A stretch of 64,000 bases of DNA, taken from assembly GCA_034521755.1 (NCBI GenBank), contig JAXHMB010000004.1, positions 434,001-498,000 of the forward strand, in the 5' to 3' direction. Below, one piece after another: positions 50,698 through 60,831 of this stretch. The translations under genes were made by a program, and so were the position numbers. The DNA is from JAXHMB01 sp034521755 (GTDB lineage Bacteria; Bacteroidota; Rhodothermia; Balneolales; Balneolaceae). How positions within the stretch are numbered: the first letter of the stretch is position 1; every line of letters starts with the position of its first letter. The notes under the pieces were generated by a model. That model searched no databases, was not told the origin of the DNA, and worked only from the letters and a program-made list of their open reading frames with translations.

Positions 50698-51150
50698 TTA
50701 TTGCTCTCGGGCATAAAAAATGAAATCGGTAGCTGGTGGCTTGTTGCCTGATTGACGTAATAAAGTAGCAATTTGTGCCCGATGATGTTGTCCATGAATA
50801 ATTACATGGTGTAAAATATCAGAAAGCATGGTGTTGTAGGCATTCCCAGAGGTGTTCTTATAAGAAATGATGCGGTCCAGGTCTTTAGAATTTTTATTAA
50901 TAAGAGAGCTCCATTTCTCCGGCCATTTTGTTGATATATCCTTGCATTCTTTTAGTGAATATAAAGGCCAGACTTTAAGTCCCGATAAGTCAGCACCAAT
51001 GATACGGTTGTACCAAAGCTCTTGGGCAGCTAAAATATGGCTCATAAGTTTTAAAGATTCATCCTGATCATCAGTCAGGATATTCAGTGCTTTATCATTT
51101 GCCCAGTGGTCAAAGTCAAAAAGCCGAAGTAATCTTTCAGAAGCATTCAT
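50698..51150 (-). CDS. DinB-family protein
   Basis: A 150-residue four-helix bundle of the DinB fold. Metal-site histidines are in SHILAAQELWYNRI and DILHHVIIHGQHHRAQIATLL, the HxxxHH arrangement. DinB proteins are often metal-binding and include thiol transferases and damage-induced proteins; function here is unknown. It shares a short gap with the CDGSH gene downstream. Confidence 0.88.
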   Translation of the reverse strand: MNASERLLRLFDFDHWANDKALNILTDDQDESLKLMSHILAAQELWYNRIIGADLSGLKVWPLYSLKECKDISTKWPEKWSSLINKNSKDLDRIISYKNTSGNAYNTMLSDILHHVIIHGQHHRAQIATLLRQSGNKPPATDFIFYAREQ

Positions 51151-51159
51151 TGGGCGTTA

Positions 51160-51396
51160 CTAAATATTCTTGTGGGAGCCGTCACAAAAGGGTGCGTTGC
51201 CGGTATGTTTGCAGCCACACCAGGCTACGCGTTTGGGTTCTTCTACTTTTTCAATAACGGGTTTAAATTCGGTGTCCTTATGAGAGCCATCACAATAAGG
51301 CTGGTTGTCCGACTTCCCGCAGGCGCACCACGCGTAAGTTCCTTCGTCAATTTCCATTACAAAAGGTTTATCTTGCGCAATATTAGGTTTGGGCAT
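51160..51396 (-). CDS. CDGSH iron-sulfur domain protein (two domains)
   Basis: A 78-residue protein with two CDGSH motifs: CACGKSDNQPYCDGSHK (about residues 18-34) and CGCKHTGNAPFCDGSHKN (about 59-76). Each C-C-C-H set binds one [2Fe-2S] cluster; the labile His ligand allows cluster or electron transfer. Two domains in tandem within 78 residues is the compact bacterial type. It follows the DinB gene by 9 bp and is probably co-transcribed. Confidence 0.95.
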   Translation of the reverse strand: MPKPNIAQDKPFVMEIDEGTYAWCACGKSDNQPYCDGSHKDTEFKPVIEKVEEPKRVAWCGCKHTGNAPFCDGSHKNI

Positions 51397-51495
51397 ATAC
51401 TTTTCATTTAATTACTGACAGTGAAGCCTTAGCATAGCAGGTTATGTCTAATTATTCAAATAGCGTCACAAAATTTTATAAATAAATAAGAGCTC

Positions 51496-52257
51496 ATGTT
51501 TTTAGCAGTAGATGCCGGGAATAGCAATATTGTGATTGGGGTATTTGACGAAAAGAGCTGGATACACCAATGGCGAATCGAAACAGAACACTTTTTGGAG
51601 AGCACTGTTTTTGACAAAGAAATAATTGCCCATCTGAAGGGACTGGAGATTGATTCTGCTATTGTCAGCAGTGTGGTTCCTGCAATTACAAAAGACCTAC
51701 TGATAAGTATTAAAAATACTGTTGATATAGAGCCTACTGTTCTGCGAGGTTCTATAAATACAGGAATAAAACTGGCAACGGACAATCGCGAAGAAGTGGG
51801 CACAGATATAATTGCTAATGCGGTGGGGGCATATAACCATTTCCAGGAAAGCTGCATTATTGTTGATTTTGGAACGGCTACTACGGTAATGGTTGTGCAA
51901 AAGCCCGGTGTATTGGCAGGGGGTGCTATCAGTGCAGGCTTGGAGACTTCTATAGAGGCATTAGTTGGCAATGCTGCGCAACTGTCAGAGTTTTCTATTC
52001 AGGTGCCGCCTGGCGCTATGGCAAATTCAACCGCTGAAGCCATGCAGTCGGGCTTGGTGCTTGGACATATTGCCATGGTTGAAGGATTGGTTCAAAGAAT
52101 GAAAAAAGAGTCGGGAGCTCAAAAAGTAATTGCAACCGGAGGACTTAGTACACTGCTTGCTCCGTACACAGAGGTATTTGATGAGGTGGATCCTATGTTG
52201 ACACTGAATGGCCTGAGAATTATAGAGGCAAAAGAGAAACGTCAAAAAGAAGAATAA
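51496..52257 (+). CDS. coaX: Type III pantothenate kinase
   Basis: A 253-residue ASKHA-fold kinase that phosphorylates pantothenate in the first step of coenzyme A synthesis. It starts MFLAVDAGNSNIVIGVFD (phosphate 1 loop) and contains GTDIIANAVGAY, IIVDFGTATTVMVV (phosphate 2) and LAGGAISAGL. Length is normal for CoaX. The next gene, marC, is convergent. Confidence 0.95.
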   Translation: MFLAVDAGNSNIVIGVFDEKSWIHQWRIETEHFLESTVFDKEIIAHLKGLEIDSAIVSSVVPAITKDLLISIKNTVDIEPTVLRGSINTGIKLATDNREEVGTDIIANAVGAYNHFQESCIIVDFGTATTVMVVQKPGVLAGGAISAGLETSIEALVGNAAQLSEFSIQVPPGAMANSTAEAMQSGLVLGHIAMVEGLVQRMKKESGAQKVIATGGLSTLLAPYTEVFDEVDPMLTLNGLRIIEAKEKRQKEE

Positions 52258-52280
52258 GTTTCATTCCTAGTTTGCCATTA

Positions 52281-52955
52281 TCATACTCCAAAGAAGGAAG
52301 AGATACCATTTAAAATAAATTGAACGGCAATGGCCATAGAGATGAACCCCATCATGCGTGTTACAGCACTCATACCTGAAGGCCCAATATATTTGGCAGA
52401 GATAGGAGCGACTCGCAAAACGATATAAGAAATTAATGCAACCATAATGATTGCAGCAGTCACTAAAGCCAAATCCTTAATATCTCTGGCCTGAGAGGCC
52501 AGGCCAATTACAACAGCAATACTACCGGGCCCGGATAACATGGGCATAGCCATGGGAGTGAAGGAAATATCAGCTTTTGTTTTAGCCGCTTCCTGATCTT
52601 CATCAGAAAGCTTGCGTCCCGGAGACTCAGGGTTAAGCATGGAAATGGCGGCGCGCATAATAATTAACCCACCGGCAATGCGTATACCCGGTAAACTGAT
52701 GCCAAAGAAGCTCATAATGTAGGTTCCCGCCAATAGAAAGATGGTCAGGATTGCAAACATGTAGAAAGAAGATTTCTTTGCAATGGCAGCCCTCTCGATA
52801 TCAGTATTTTGTCCGGTAAGACTTAAAAATATAGACATAGCTGCCAGCGGATTAGCTACAGAAATAATGGACGTAAAAGCAGCAATCAAAAAAGTTGCAG
52901 CACCTACTACTGAACTTGAAAAGGTTCCGGAATCAGATAAAAATTGTTCAAACAT
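52281..52955 (-). CDS. MarC-family membrane protein
   Basis: A 224-residue inner-membrane protein with six helices. The N-terminal LIAAFTSIISVANPLAAMSIF carries the VNP motif of the MarC/UPF0056 family. The second half repeats it: MPMLSGPGSIAVVIGLA. Despite the name, the multiple-drug-resistance role was disproved in E. coli, so function is unknown, perhaps small-molecule transport. It is alone on its strand. Confidence 0.9.
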   Translation of the reverse strand: MFEQFLSDSGTFSSSVVGAATFLIAAFTSIISVANPLAAMSIFLSLTGQNTDIERAAIAKKSSFYMFAILTIFLLAGTYIMSFFGISLPGIRIAGGLIIMRAAISMLNPESPGRKLSDEDQEAAKTKADISFTPMAMPMLSGPGSIAVVIGLASQARDIKDLALVTAAIIMVALISYIVLRVAPISAKYIGPSGMSAVTRMMGFISMAIAVQFILNGISSFFGV

Positions 52956-53069
52956 AGAAGCAAAAGATAGGAACTTTTAAGATCTTGTTAAATAATTTTG
53001 AGCTCTTTTTATAAGGAAAATTAAACCGTAGATTTGATAAACAATTAGTGAACTAATTATCCTTTTTAA

Positions 53070-53534
53070 ATGAGTACTGTAAACAAGCAATCAATTTTTA
53101 AATCAGTTAAGGACATCGTAGGATCACCTTTAAGCAGGGATGGAAAATTGCAAAAAGTATGCGAACAACTGAACCGTAAAGTTGATGTTTTTGACTGGGT
53201 AGGATTTTATATCGTAGATCCTGATGCCGATCGTGAGTTGGTGTTGGGCCCATATGTAGGGGAAGCTACTGATCATACCAGAATTCCGTTTGGAAAAGGT
53301 ATCTGTGGGCAGGCGGCTGATACTGAGAAAACGTTTGTAGTACAAGATGTCAGCCAGGAGTCAAACTATCTTGCCTGTAGCGTGCATGTGAAAGCCGAAA
53401 TTGTAGTACCTGTTATGAAAGATGGTACCTTTGTTGCAGAACTGGATATTGATTCACATACCAAAGACTCTATTACAAAAGAGCACCAACAAATGCTTGA
53501 AGAAGTTTGTGAAATTATCGCAGAAATTTTCTAA
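53070..53534 (+). CDS. GAF-domain protein related to free methionine-R-sulfoxide reductase
   Basis: A 154-residue single GAF-domain protein. WVGFYIVDPDADRELVLGPYVG and IPFGKGICGQAADTEKTFVV match the fRMsr (YebR) family, which reduces free Met-R-sulfoxide. Of the three Cys of E. coli fRMsr, equivalents of 94 and 118 are present (C79 and C103, 24 residues apart), while the third (Cys84) is His69. One cysteine is therefore missing, and activity may depend on the remaining pair. It may alternatively be a sensor. It stands alone. Confidence 0.85.
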   Translation: MSTVNKQSIFKSVKDIVGSPLSRDGKLQKVCEQLNRKVDVFDWVGFYIVDPDADRELVLGPYVGEATDHTRIPFGKGICGQAADTEKTFVVQDVSQESNYLACSVHVKAEIVVPVMKDGTFVAELDIDSHTKDSITKEHQQMLEEVCEIIAEIF

Positions 53535-53590
53535 CTGATACAGCTATATAACGGGAACAAAGCATTCGGTGTCACTGATATAGTGATTTT

Positions 53591-54010
53591 TTATAATTGG
53601 CTGCGAAGCGCATCTCTAAAAACGTCAGGCTTGCTTATGTTGCTAATCTTTTCAGTTGGAAAGGTTTTCCCAATTAACAAAATTGAGCCCGAACCGAAAA
53701 GACGATCAGCATAATTTTGGATGCTATTAATATCGGTGATATCCTCAAGATCGAATTCTTTTACCCTAATATAGAATAGGCCCTTCTTAAACATCACACG
53801 CTGATTGGTAATTACGAAATGATTGGAAAAGAATTGATAAAGGTAATATCCCATCATGAGAGCCCCGGGAATGAGAAACCACCAGAAGTCCAAGCCTAAA
53901 AGCAAGAATAATATTGGAGGATAAAAGAAGTAGCTGTGAAGCCGGGTAGAATGAATGAGCTCTTCTCCGGCGCGCAGCTTTGTTTGTAGCCAGTCTGATC
54001 TCAGAGCCAT
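53591..54010 (-). CDS. PH-domain (bPH2-type) membrane protein
   Basis: A 139-residue protein with two hydrophobic helices (about 33-60; YFFYPPILFLLLGLDFWWF and GALMMGYYLYQFF) followed by a bacterial PH-like domain with VITNQRVMFKKGLFYIRVKEF. It resembles YdbS/YvbH-type small membrane proteins of unknown role. Its 5' end overlaps the frameshifted ABC-ATPase C-terminal segment by 10 bp, so it is translationally linked to that exporter operon. Confidence 0.75.
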   Translation of the reverse strand: MALRSDWLQTKLRAGEELIHSTRLHSYFFYPPILFLLLGLDFWWFLIPGALMMGYYLYQFFSNHFVITNQRVMFKKGLFYIRVKEFDLEDITDINSIQNYADRLFGSGSILLIGKTFPTEKISNISKPDVFRDALRSQL

Positions 54011-54763
54011 TTCAGCACATCACTTTTTGGTTGCTCTATTTCAATATAGCTTTCAAAGATTTCACTAAGACTTGAGTCTTTTTGCAGTTTTTTCCGGCTT
54101 TTAGAATCCAGGTAGGCAATGATTTTCCCTTCATGAAGAATGGCGATGTCATCACAGAGATTCTCAACTATTTCCAGGATATGGCTGGTAATGATCACCG
54201 TTTTTCCCTGCTGTTTTAGATGCTTTAGAATAGTTTTCATGCGTCCAATGGAGATGACATCAATGCTTTCAAATGGTTCATCCAGAAAAAGCACCTCGGG
54301 ATCAGAAAGAATTGCAGCACAAAAAGAAAGTTTCTTTCTACTCCCGGAAGACAATTTATTGATTTTCGCATGTTCAAAATCAGCCAGGCCCAAGTACTCA
54401 AACAGTGAATGGATTTTATCTTTGCGGCCTACTGTTTTTGCCTCATACATGTCGCAGACATAGTCCAGAAAGTCGTAGCTTGTAAACTGTTCAAAAAGAA
54501 GCGGAGGCTGCAACACAGAGGCAACCTGTTTCTTAATTTGCAGTTCATTCTTTTTCATTCAGCAGAAGTCCGTTTACATAAATATCTCCCTCGGTATAAT
54601 CTAATAATCCGGTCAAGATACCAATAAGGGTACTTTTCCCTGCTCCATTTGGTCCAATCAGTCCAAAAATATTTCCTGACGGAATAGACAGCGAAAGGTC
54701 TTTTAGTACGGGGTCCTCACCATACGATTTGCTGAGGTTTTTTATTTCTACGAGCCGTTCCAT
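54001..54763 (-). pseudogene. ABC transporter ATPase, frameshifted into two ORFs
   Basis: The first part (54545-54763, 72 codons) holds GLIGPNGAGKSTLIGIL, the Walker A loop, and stops after NGLLLNEKE. The second part (54001-54558) starts at an internal ATG overlapping by 14 bp, but its first residues (NELQIKKQVASVLQ) fit directly after LLLNE. The signature LSSGSRKKLSF, Walker B VLFLDEPFESID and the H-loop TSHIL are all in this part. Removing one A from the A5 run in GAAAAAG fuses both into a normal ATPase of about 250 residues. This is a broken gene, a homopolymer error or a programmed slip. Confidence 0.85.
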
Positions 54764-54794
54764 AAATAATAGTCTTTAGACTTAACAAGTATTT

Positions 54795-56351
54795 TCATTG
54801 CGCCTCTTCACTCCATAATCGGGATAAAACTTTATTATTAAAAGCCCTAACCAGCATTTCCATGTTTCGCCAAAGGTAGAAGCTTATGGCAATGATGAGC
54901 CCAAACATCACCCAGAGGCGATAGATTTGCAGATCTCCCATTGGGGCAAAAACAGCATAGCCCAACCCAAAAATCAGAAAAGTCATCATAAACGTTACTT
55001 TCTGTGAGATGATGGGGTGCTTAAAGCTAAATGAAGAGTAGCTGGCTTTTTGGAAGTAATAAAACGAGGACCACAAAAAGACAAGCATGAAACAAACAAA
55101 GAAAAAAGTATTGGCTATATAGATACCAAACACAGTACCAAGTTCTGGCAGGTATAGGATTTCAGCAATGGTGATCATATAGAAAATAAGCAGCGGTACA
55201 GTAATGATGCCCAAGAATCGCTCTTTCAGTTGTTTTTCGAATGATACTGGGAATTGTTTATGAAGTAGAAACTCCTTGTGTTCATATCCATACATATTTG
55301 CCATGCCCATGGCAAGCAGAGCAACGGGAATAGCTGCAAGCATCGTAGGAACAAGAACAGCACTGAGAAAATCGTTTTCCAGTTGCAGCAAAAGTGGGAT
55401 ATATACTATAGGTATAAGTGCTATAGTAAGTGCTTGCAGCCTGTTATACGGATGAGATAGCACGTAGTAGTAAAATTTACCGGCATTAAATCCGAGCCAT
55501 TTTTTTGTAAAGGCCCACAAGGTACTTTTTTCTTTTTTGGCTTTGGAGGTGGTGGGTGATTGCAAGCCTTGCTTGGTTTTAAAAAAGTGATCCCGAAAAA
55601 TGAGGAAAACAAGCAAAGCACAAAAGGAATAAACAACGGTGGCTGTCAGTAAGTTATAATCTTTAATGGCAGAGGAGAGAAGAAGTCCGCCGGGAGTGTA
55701 ATACAAGAAGTTTATAGTTGAATCCAGACTGGGAAGATAGTGTCGGATGAAATATCCTGTGTGGCGGGATAAAATAGCAAGGGCCTGAAAGGTGCCAAAA
55801 AGGATAAAAATGAGACTGAAAACAATGAGTTTAAAACGCTTCTCAAAAAGTTTAAGAAAACGATGTTTTAGAGAATAGATGACAGCATAGTTTACCAGTA
55901 CAGCCGCAATAACTACCGGGATGTACATCATATTTCTTATTTGTACCAGCAAAAAAGCCAGCCATGTAAAATTATAGATGACATTTAGTGGATGAAAAAA
56001 ACCAATGATGTTTAAATGCCAACTTAATTTTTTTGCGGGGTATCCATAGGCCAAAAGCTTCCTGTTTTCTTCCATATTGAGCAGCCGCGTACTCGTAAAG
56101 GAAAAGTGAAGCAGCCAAAGTGCATTGGCAAAAACCAACAGAATAAGGGTGTGTATTTTGGGTGTTAGCCAAGGAAGCTGCTCCAAAACCATCGGGTTGG
56201 AATCAAAAAGGACAATAACCAGCGCACTCCCCAAAAGGTTTGAGAAAAGAACTAATAAGAAGAAAATATAGCCAACCACCAAAACGGTCTGAAAGCGAGT
56301 CAGCCGCGCCAGAAAAGTCGTCCAGTTTAGGATGATAAGTTTACGAAGCAT
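54795..56351 (-). CDS. Large multi-spanning membrane protein (ABC-2-type exporter permease candidate)
   Basis: A 518-residue inner-membrane protein with about 10-12 hydrophobic helices in two halves, for example VVGYIFFLLVLFSNLLGSAL, FSLIFILFGTFQALAIL, VPTMLAAIPVALLAMGMANM and VTFMMTFLIFGLGYAVFAPM. A charged loop (about 260-290) separates the halves. No soluble domain is evident. It is 31 bp upstream of the ABC ATPase start on the same strand, so it is probably its membrane partner. Substrate unknown. Confidence 0.72.
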   Translation of the reverse strand: MLRKLIILNWTTFLARLTRFQTVLVVGYIFFLLVLFSNLLGSALVIVLFDSNPMVLEQLPWLTPKIHTLILLVFANALWLLHFSFTSTRLLNMEENRKLLAYGYPAKKLSWHLNIIGFFHPLNVIYNFTWLAFLLVQIRNMMYIPVVIAAVLVNYAVIYSLKHRFLKLFEKRFKLIVFSLIFILFGTFQALAILSRHTGYFIRHYLPSLDSTINFLYYTPGGLLLSSAIKDYNLLTATVVYSFCALLVFLIFRDHFFKTKQGLQSPTTSKAKKEKSTLWAFTKKWLGFNAGKFYYYVLSHPYNRLQALTIALIPIVYIPLLLQLENDFLSAVLVPTMLAAIPVALLAMGMANMYGYEHKEFLLHKQFPVSFEKQLKERFLGIITVPLLIFYMITIAEILYLPELGTVFGIYIANTFFFVCFMLVFLWSSFYYFQKASYSSFSFKHPIISQKVTFMMTFLIFGLGYAVFAPMGDLQIYRLWVMFGLIIAISFYLWRNMEMLVRAFNNKVLSRLWSEEAQ

Positions 56352-56447
56352 GAAATGAGTTGCGTAGATAACCTTTGATTTTAATAAGAATAGCCTATGT
56401 GTCTCAAAGAGGCAAATACTGAACTTAAAAGAAAAATACCTGGTCTT

Positions 56448-57907
56448 TCACCAGTTTATAGAAAACCGCCCGAAACCTCCGTCAAATTTTCTGAATGTTG
56501 TAGGGTTTCTCGGGAGCCCATTTCCAAACTTGGTATCTCTGTCTAAATCCAGGGACCACCCGGCAAGAAAGTAAAAGCGTTTACTAAACCGATAGCCAAA
56601 ACTAAAAGTAAGCCGTTCATTACGCTCTTGAATTATGGGATACATTTGCCTGAAGTTGAAGTTGCGAACGCCATTTTGTGCTTTTTCCCCCTGTGGTAAA
56701 GTGTAGGCTGCATGAAATTCCAATCCCGCTCGAAACCCCGACTCTACAGGATCGCGATATATTCCGCTCTTTAGGGTGACCCTTTTTTCAACATAGTTAA
56801 AAGCTGTATTTTGATCTGTAATCGGTGACAGATCATCAGGAACGCTTGTCCCGGCAATGCGGTCTTTATTGAATTCATACCACAGCCATTGTTCAATTCG
56901 AAAAGACTTATAGCGAGCAGATCCAAAAGCTCCCCAGTGATTGGTAACCTGTCGGTTCACAAAGTTATGTTGGTAGTTTGAAATTTCAGCAGGCTCCCGG
57001 TCCAACCTTGAAAAAGTACGCTGATAAGTGATCCCAGCCGTAAAACGGTCATTAGAATACTCTACAAGGGTTCCCAGGTAGTGAGCCCACTCTTCATCAA
57101 CATAGTTCAAGGTGTCAATATTTTCAGTAACGGTTTTCTTTGAATAGGTTTGAACGCCGCCCAAAAGCTCTGCTCTAAAACCATGATATTGTGGGCTTGT
57201 TAAATTGATAGAAATCAGTTTGGGCTTGGTACTGTACTGGTGGTTGCGTTGAACAATACCACGTGATTTATAAGTACTAGCCCACCCATCTTTATCCAAT
57301 TTTTGAACCACATTACTGATCCAGTCCAGAGCAGTAAAGCTGATTTTGGCCATGCCGTCAGCGAAATTTCCATACCGGTAATAAAAGGTGGCATCCAAGT
57401 CAGACTTATCTTTGGTAAGCGTTTGGTTGAGGCCCAAGTGATGGTTCCCGCCCAGGTCATGTTCATAGCCCAAATAAAAAAGAATTCGGTTAGCCCGGAC
57501 ATTTTCCGCGTGATACCCCTGAACCATTACAGTGCCGGAAGAACCAACATCGATATCACTTTTTATGCTGTTTTCCATAAGGAAGTTGGTAGCACCCAAG
57601 CTTCCAAAAGTTACCCGGTACGCATTTTGAGCTGTTATCCAGTCATAGTCATCAAAGAGCTTGTAGCGGTAGGTTAGCAAGTCGAGATTATGTTCGGGAC
57701 CCATATCATATACATTTCTACGAAAAAGCCCTCTGTTATAATAAGTACCTCCAAAGTTATGGCTGCGGTCCAGCATAAAGTTGCGGATTCGCTGCTCCCA
57801 TCCCTGAAGAGTTGCATTGGATTCGGAGTTTTGTGCTGTCGGACAGGTTGGGCTTGCATGCAGCCAATTAAAATAAGACAGAGTAGAGAAAAAAGTCGCG
57901 CTCTCAT
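56448..57907 (-). pseudogene. Outer-membrane beta-barrel protein with a frameshift after the signal peptide
   Basis: The main open frame (56448-57776, 442 codons) has repeated amphipathic strands (RLTFSFGYRFSKRFYFLAGW, RAELLGGVQTYSKK) and ends GRFSINW, an aromatic-ended barrel. It has no signal peptide, but a good one, RLFSLLCLILIGCMQAQ, lies in another frame starting at 57907. The main frame is open upstream without ATG (SESNATLQGWEQRIRNF precedes the MLDRSHN start). A one- or two-base shift between 57776 and about 57870 would join them. So the protein is either broken or mis-sequenced. Its role is unknown. Confidence 0.7.
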
Positions 57908-58014
57908 AGAAAAGACCTGACTTATGATGTTTTGTAATATTTTATTTCGCTCAATATCGCTTTAATGATAGCAAGACTCAAGGGAGGATAAAGGTTTGAG
58001 TAAGAGAAATAAAA

Positions 58015-60831
58015 CTACAATACTTCCTTCAGATATTTGCCTGTATAACTTTCTTCAATTTCAGCAATATCTTCAGGCGTGCCTTCACCTACAATTTGCC
58101 CGCCGGCAAAACCACCTTCGGGCCCAATGTCTATGATATGATCAGCGTATTTAATGACATCCAGGTTGTGCTCAATAATGATTACAGTATGTCCATTGTC
58201 TACCAGTTCATTGAAAGAATCAAGCAGCTTGGAAATATCTTCAAAGTGAAGGCCTGTGGTTGGCTCATCAAAAAAGTAGAGCGTATGGTCACCGGGTGTT
58301 TTTGAAAGGAATTTTGCCAGTTTTACGCGTTGTGCCTCACCGCCGGACAGGGTAGTAGCATTTTGGCCCAGCTTGATATATCCAAGCCCCACATCTTCCA
58401 TGGGCTGCAAGCGGTTGGTGATTCGGTCTTCGTCTACAAAAAACTCCAGGGCCTCACTAACTGACATATCTAAGACATCGTGAATATTTTTCCCACGATA
58501 TTTAACCTGCAGTACATCTTTTCTGTACCGCTTGCCGCTACATTCTTCGCAGGTCAGCTCAATGTCAGCCATAAACTGCATTTCAATAGTTTGGATACCT
58601 TCCCCTTGGCAGTTTTCACAGCGGCCGCCAGGTACATTAAATGAGAAATGCCCGGGTTCATATCCCATAATTTTAGACTGACGCGTATTGGCAAACAGGT
58701 CGCGGATGCCATCAAAAGCTTTGGTATAAGTGGCGGGATTAGACCGGGAAGAACGACCAATAGGTGATTGATCAACCATCTCAACAGCATCAATGTGGTT
58801 GACGCCGGTAAGGTTTTTATGGCGGCCAATTTTGTCGTTATAAGTACCCATGCGCTTTTGGATGGCAGCATAAAGCGTATCATGCACCAGGGTAGATTTC
58901 CCGGAACCACTTACTCCCGTCACGCAAATAAACTTACCCAATGGAAAATCCACGTCAAGGCTTTTGAGGTTGTGCTCTGTTGCTCCTTCAACTCGAATAG
59001 CATTACCGGTGCCTTGCCGACGCTTTTCAGGAAGTGGAATTTTCTTGCGTCCACTGATGTATTTCCCGGTAAGTGTCTTGGACTCCAAAAGATCTTCGTA
59101 AGTCCCGGTAAAGTTGACTTCACCGCCATGAATGCCGGCAAAAGGACCTATATCAATAATATTATCGGCAGCCTTGATCATTTCGGGATCGTGCTCTACT
59201 ACCAATACGGTATTTCCAATATCACGCAGTGATTTAAGGATATTGATAAGACGGTTATTGTCGCGAGGGTGTAAACCAATAGTTGGTTCATCCAAAACAT
59301 ACAGGCTTCCAATCAGTGAGCTTCCCAGTGAGTTGGCCAAGCTTATGCGCTGAGATTCGCCGCCACTTAATGTATTGGCAAGGCGGTTTAGGGTGAGATA
59401 TTCAAGCCCTACTTCATCCAGGTACTTAAGTCGCTTGCGGATTTCATAAAGTACTTGCTCGGCAACTTCCTTTTCAAACTCGGTAAGCTCCAGGTTTTCA
59501 AAAAACTCCCGGGCATATCCAATCGTCATTTCAGCGACTTCGCCGATGTGTTTATCGTTCACTTTCACATATAATGCATCTCCACGCATGCGATAACCCT
59601 CGCAATCAGGGCAGCGGCTATATCCTCGATAGCGTGAATAAAACACGCGCATGTGAACCTTGTAAGACTGACTTTTAACTTCTTCAAAAAAGGGCCGGAT
59701 GCCTATGTATTCGTCCTTTCCTTCCCAGAGGATTTTCTTCACCTCTTTCGAAAGCTCACTGTATGGTGTGTCAATTGGGAGACTATAGCGGGCTGCCACT
59801 TTAATAAGGTCACGCAGGTGCCTGCTGAATTTCTGTCCACTGTAGGGGGCAATAGCACCATTGCGAATGGTCTTTTCGGGATCGGGGATAACAAGATCTT
59901 CATCAATACCGGCAACTTGTCCAAACCCTTCGCAGGTATCACAGGCACCATAAGGGTTGTTGAAAGAAAACATTTGTGGTGAGGGTTCTTCAAACTCCAT
60001 ACCGTCCATTTCAAAGCGTTCGCTGAACGGAAGTTCTTCACCATTTCTTATTTTTATTGAACACCGTTGATGGCCTTCCTGAAATGCGGTTTCAAGCGAG
60101 CCTGCAATACGCCCACGGGTGTCTTCATCTTTTTTGACTACAAGACGATCAACAAGTACCCGATAGTCATCCTTATCCAATTTCTTTGGGTTGATGTCGT
60201 CTGTAGTCAGATCCAGAGTTTCTTCCTTTTCAACATGCAGCAGGCGGGTAAACCCTTTTTCCTTGAGCACTTTCAGCTCATCTTCCAGGGTCTTGTCTTC
60301 GTGGTGGGGAATAGGAAAGAGTACATAAAACTTGGTGCCTTCTTCAAACTCATCAAACAATGTTTCAATGACGGTCTTAGTGCTGTCTTTTTTAACTTCT
60401 TCACCTGATTTTGGCGAAATGGTCCGGCCAATACGTCCATATAGCAGACGCATATAATCATAGATTTCTGTAGTTGTACCAACCGTGGACCGGGGATTGG
60501 TGGAAGTCGTTTTTTGCTGAATGGCCATGGCTGGAGAAATGCCTTGTATAAAATCTACATCAGGCTTGTCCATGCGTTCCAGAAATTGACGGGCATAACT
60601 CGAAAGGCTTTCCACATAACGGCGCTGACCCTCAGCATAAATTGTATCAAAGGCCAAGCTTGATTTACCCGATCCGGAGACTCCTGTAATAACGGTCATC
60701 TTGTTGCGGGGAATCTCAACGTCAATATTTTTCAGATTGTGAACGCGAGCTCCCTTGACAATAATGGGACGATCGCCATTTTTTGGAGTGCCGTTTGTTT
60801 TTGGTTCTGTTACTGCTTTGCTTTGGGACAT
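58015..60831 (-). CDS. uvrA: UvrABC excinuclease subunit A
   Basis: A 938-residue DNA-damage sensor of nucleotide-excision repair. It has two ABC ATPase modules: Walker A GVSGSGKSSLAFDTIYAEG (module 1) and GVSGSGKSTLVHDTLYA (module 2), each with an LSGGE signature (LANTLSGGESQRISLA and ATTLSGGEAQRVKLA). Zinc-finger cysteines CDTCEGFGQ, CPDCEGYRM, CENCQGEG and CEECSGKR are present. It ends TGKYLKEVL, and length is normal. It is a single-gene unit, probably with an SOS-type promoter, although no clear LexA site was noted. Confidence 0.97.
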   Translation of the reverse strand: MSQSKAVTEPKTNGTPKNGDRPIIVKGARVHNLKNIDVEIPRNKMTVITGVSGSGKSSLAFDTIYAEGQRRYVESLSSYARQFLERMDKPDVDFIQGISPAMAIQQKTTSTNPRSTVGTTTEIYDYMRLLYGRIGRTISPKSGEEVKKDSTKTVIETLFDEFEEGTKFYVLFPIPHHEDKTLEDELKVLKEKGFTRLLHVEKEETLDLTTDDINPKKLDKDDYRVLVDRLVVKKDEDTRGRIAGSLETAFQEGHQRCSIKIRNGEELPFSERFEMDGMEFEEPSPQMFSFNNPYGACDTCEGFGQVAGIDEDLVIPDPEKTIRNGAIAPYSGQKFSRHLRDLIKVAARYSLPIDTPYSELSKEVKKILWEGKDEYIGIRPFFEEVKSQSYKVHMRVFYSRYRGYSRCPDCEGYRMRGDALYVKVNDKHIGEVAEMTIGYAREFFENLELTEFEKEVAEQVLYEIRKRLKYLDEVGLEYLTLNRLANTLSGGESQRISLANSLGSSLIGSLYVLDEPTIGLHPRDNNRLINILKSLRDIGNTVLVVEHDPEMIKAADNIIDIGPFAGIHGGEVNFTGTYEDLLESKTLTGKYISGRKKIPLPEKRRQGTGNAIRVEGATEHNLKSLDVDFPLGKFICVTGVSGSGKSTLVHDTLYAAIQKRMGTYNDKIGRHKNLTGVNHIDAVEMVDQSPIGRSSRSNPATYTKAFDGIRDLFANTRQSKIMGYEPGHFSFNVPGGRCENCQGEGIQTIEMQFMADIELTCEECSGKRYRKDVLQVKYRGKNIHDVLDMSVSEALEFFVDEDRITNRLQPMEDVGLGYIKLGQNATTLSGGEAQRVKLAKFLSKTPGDHTLYFFDEPTTGLHFEDISKLLDSFNELVDNGHTVIIIEHNLDVIKYADHIIDIGPEGGFAGGQIVGEGTPEDIAEIEESYTGKYLKEVL

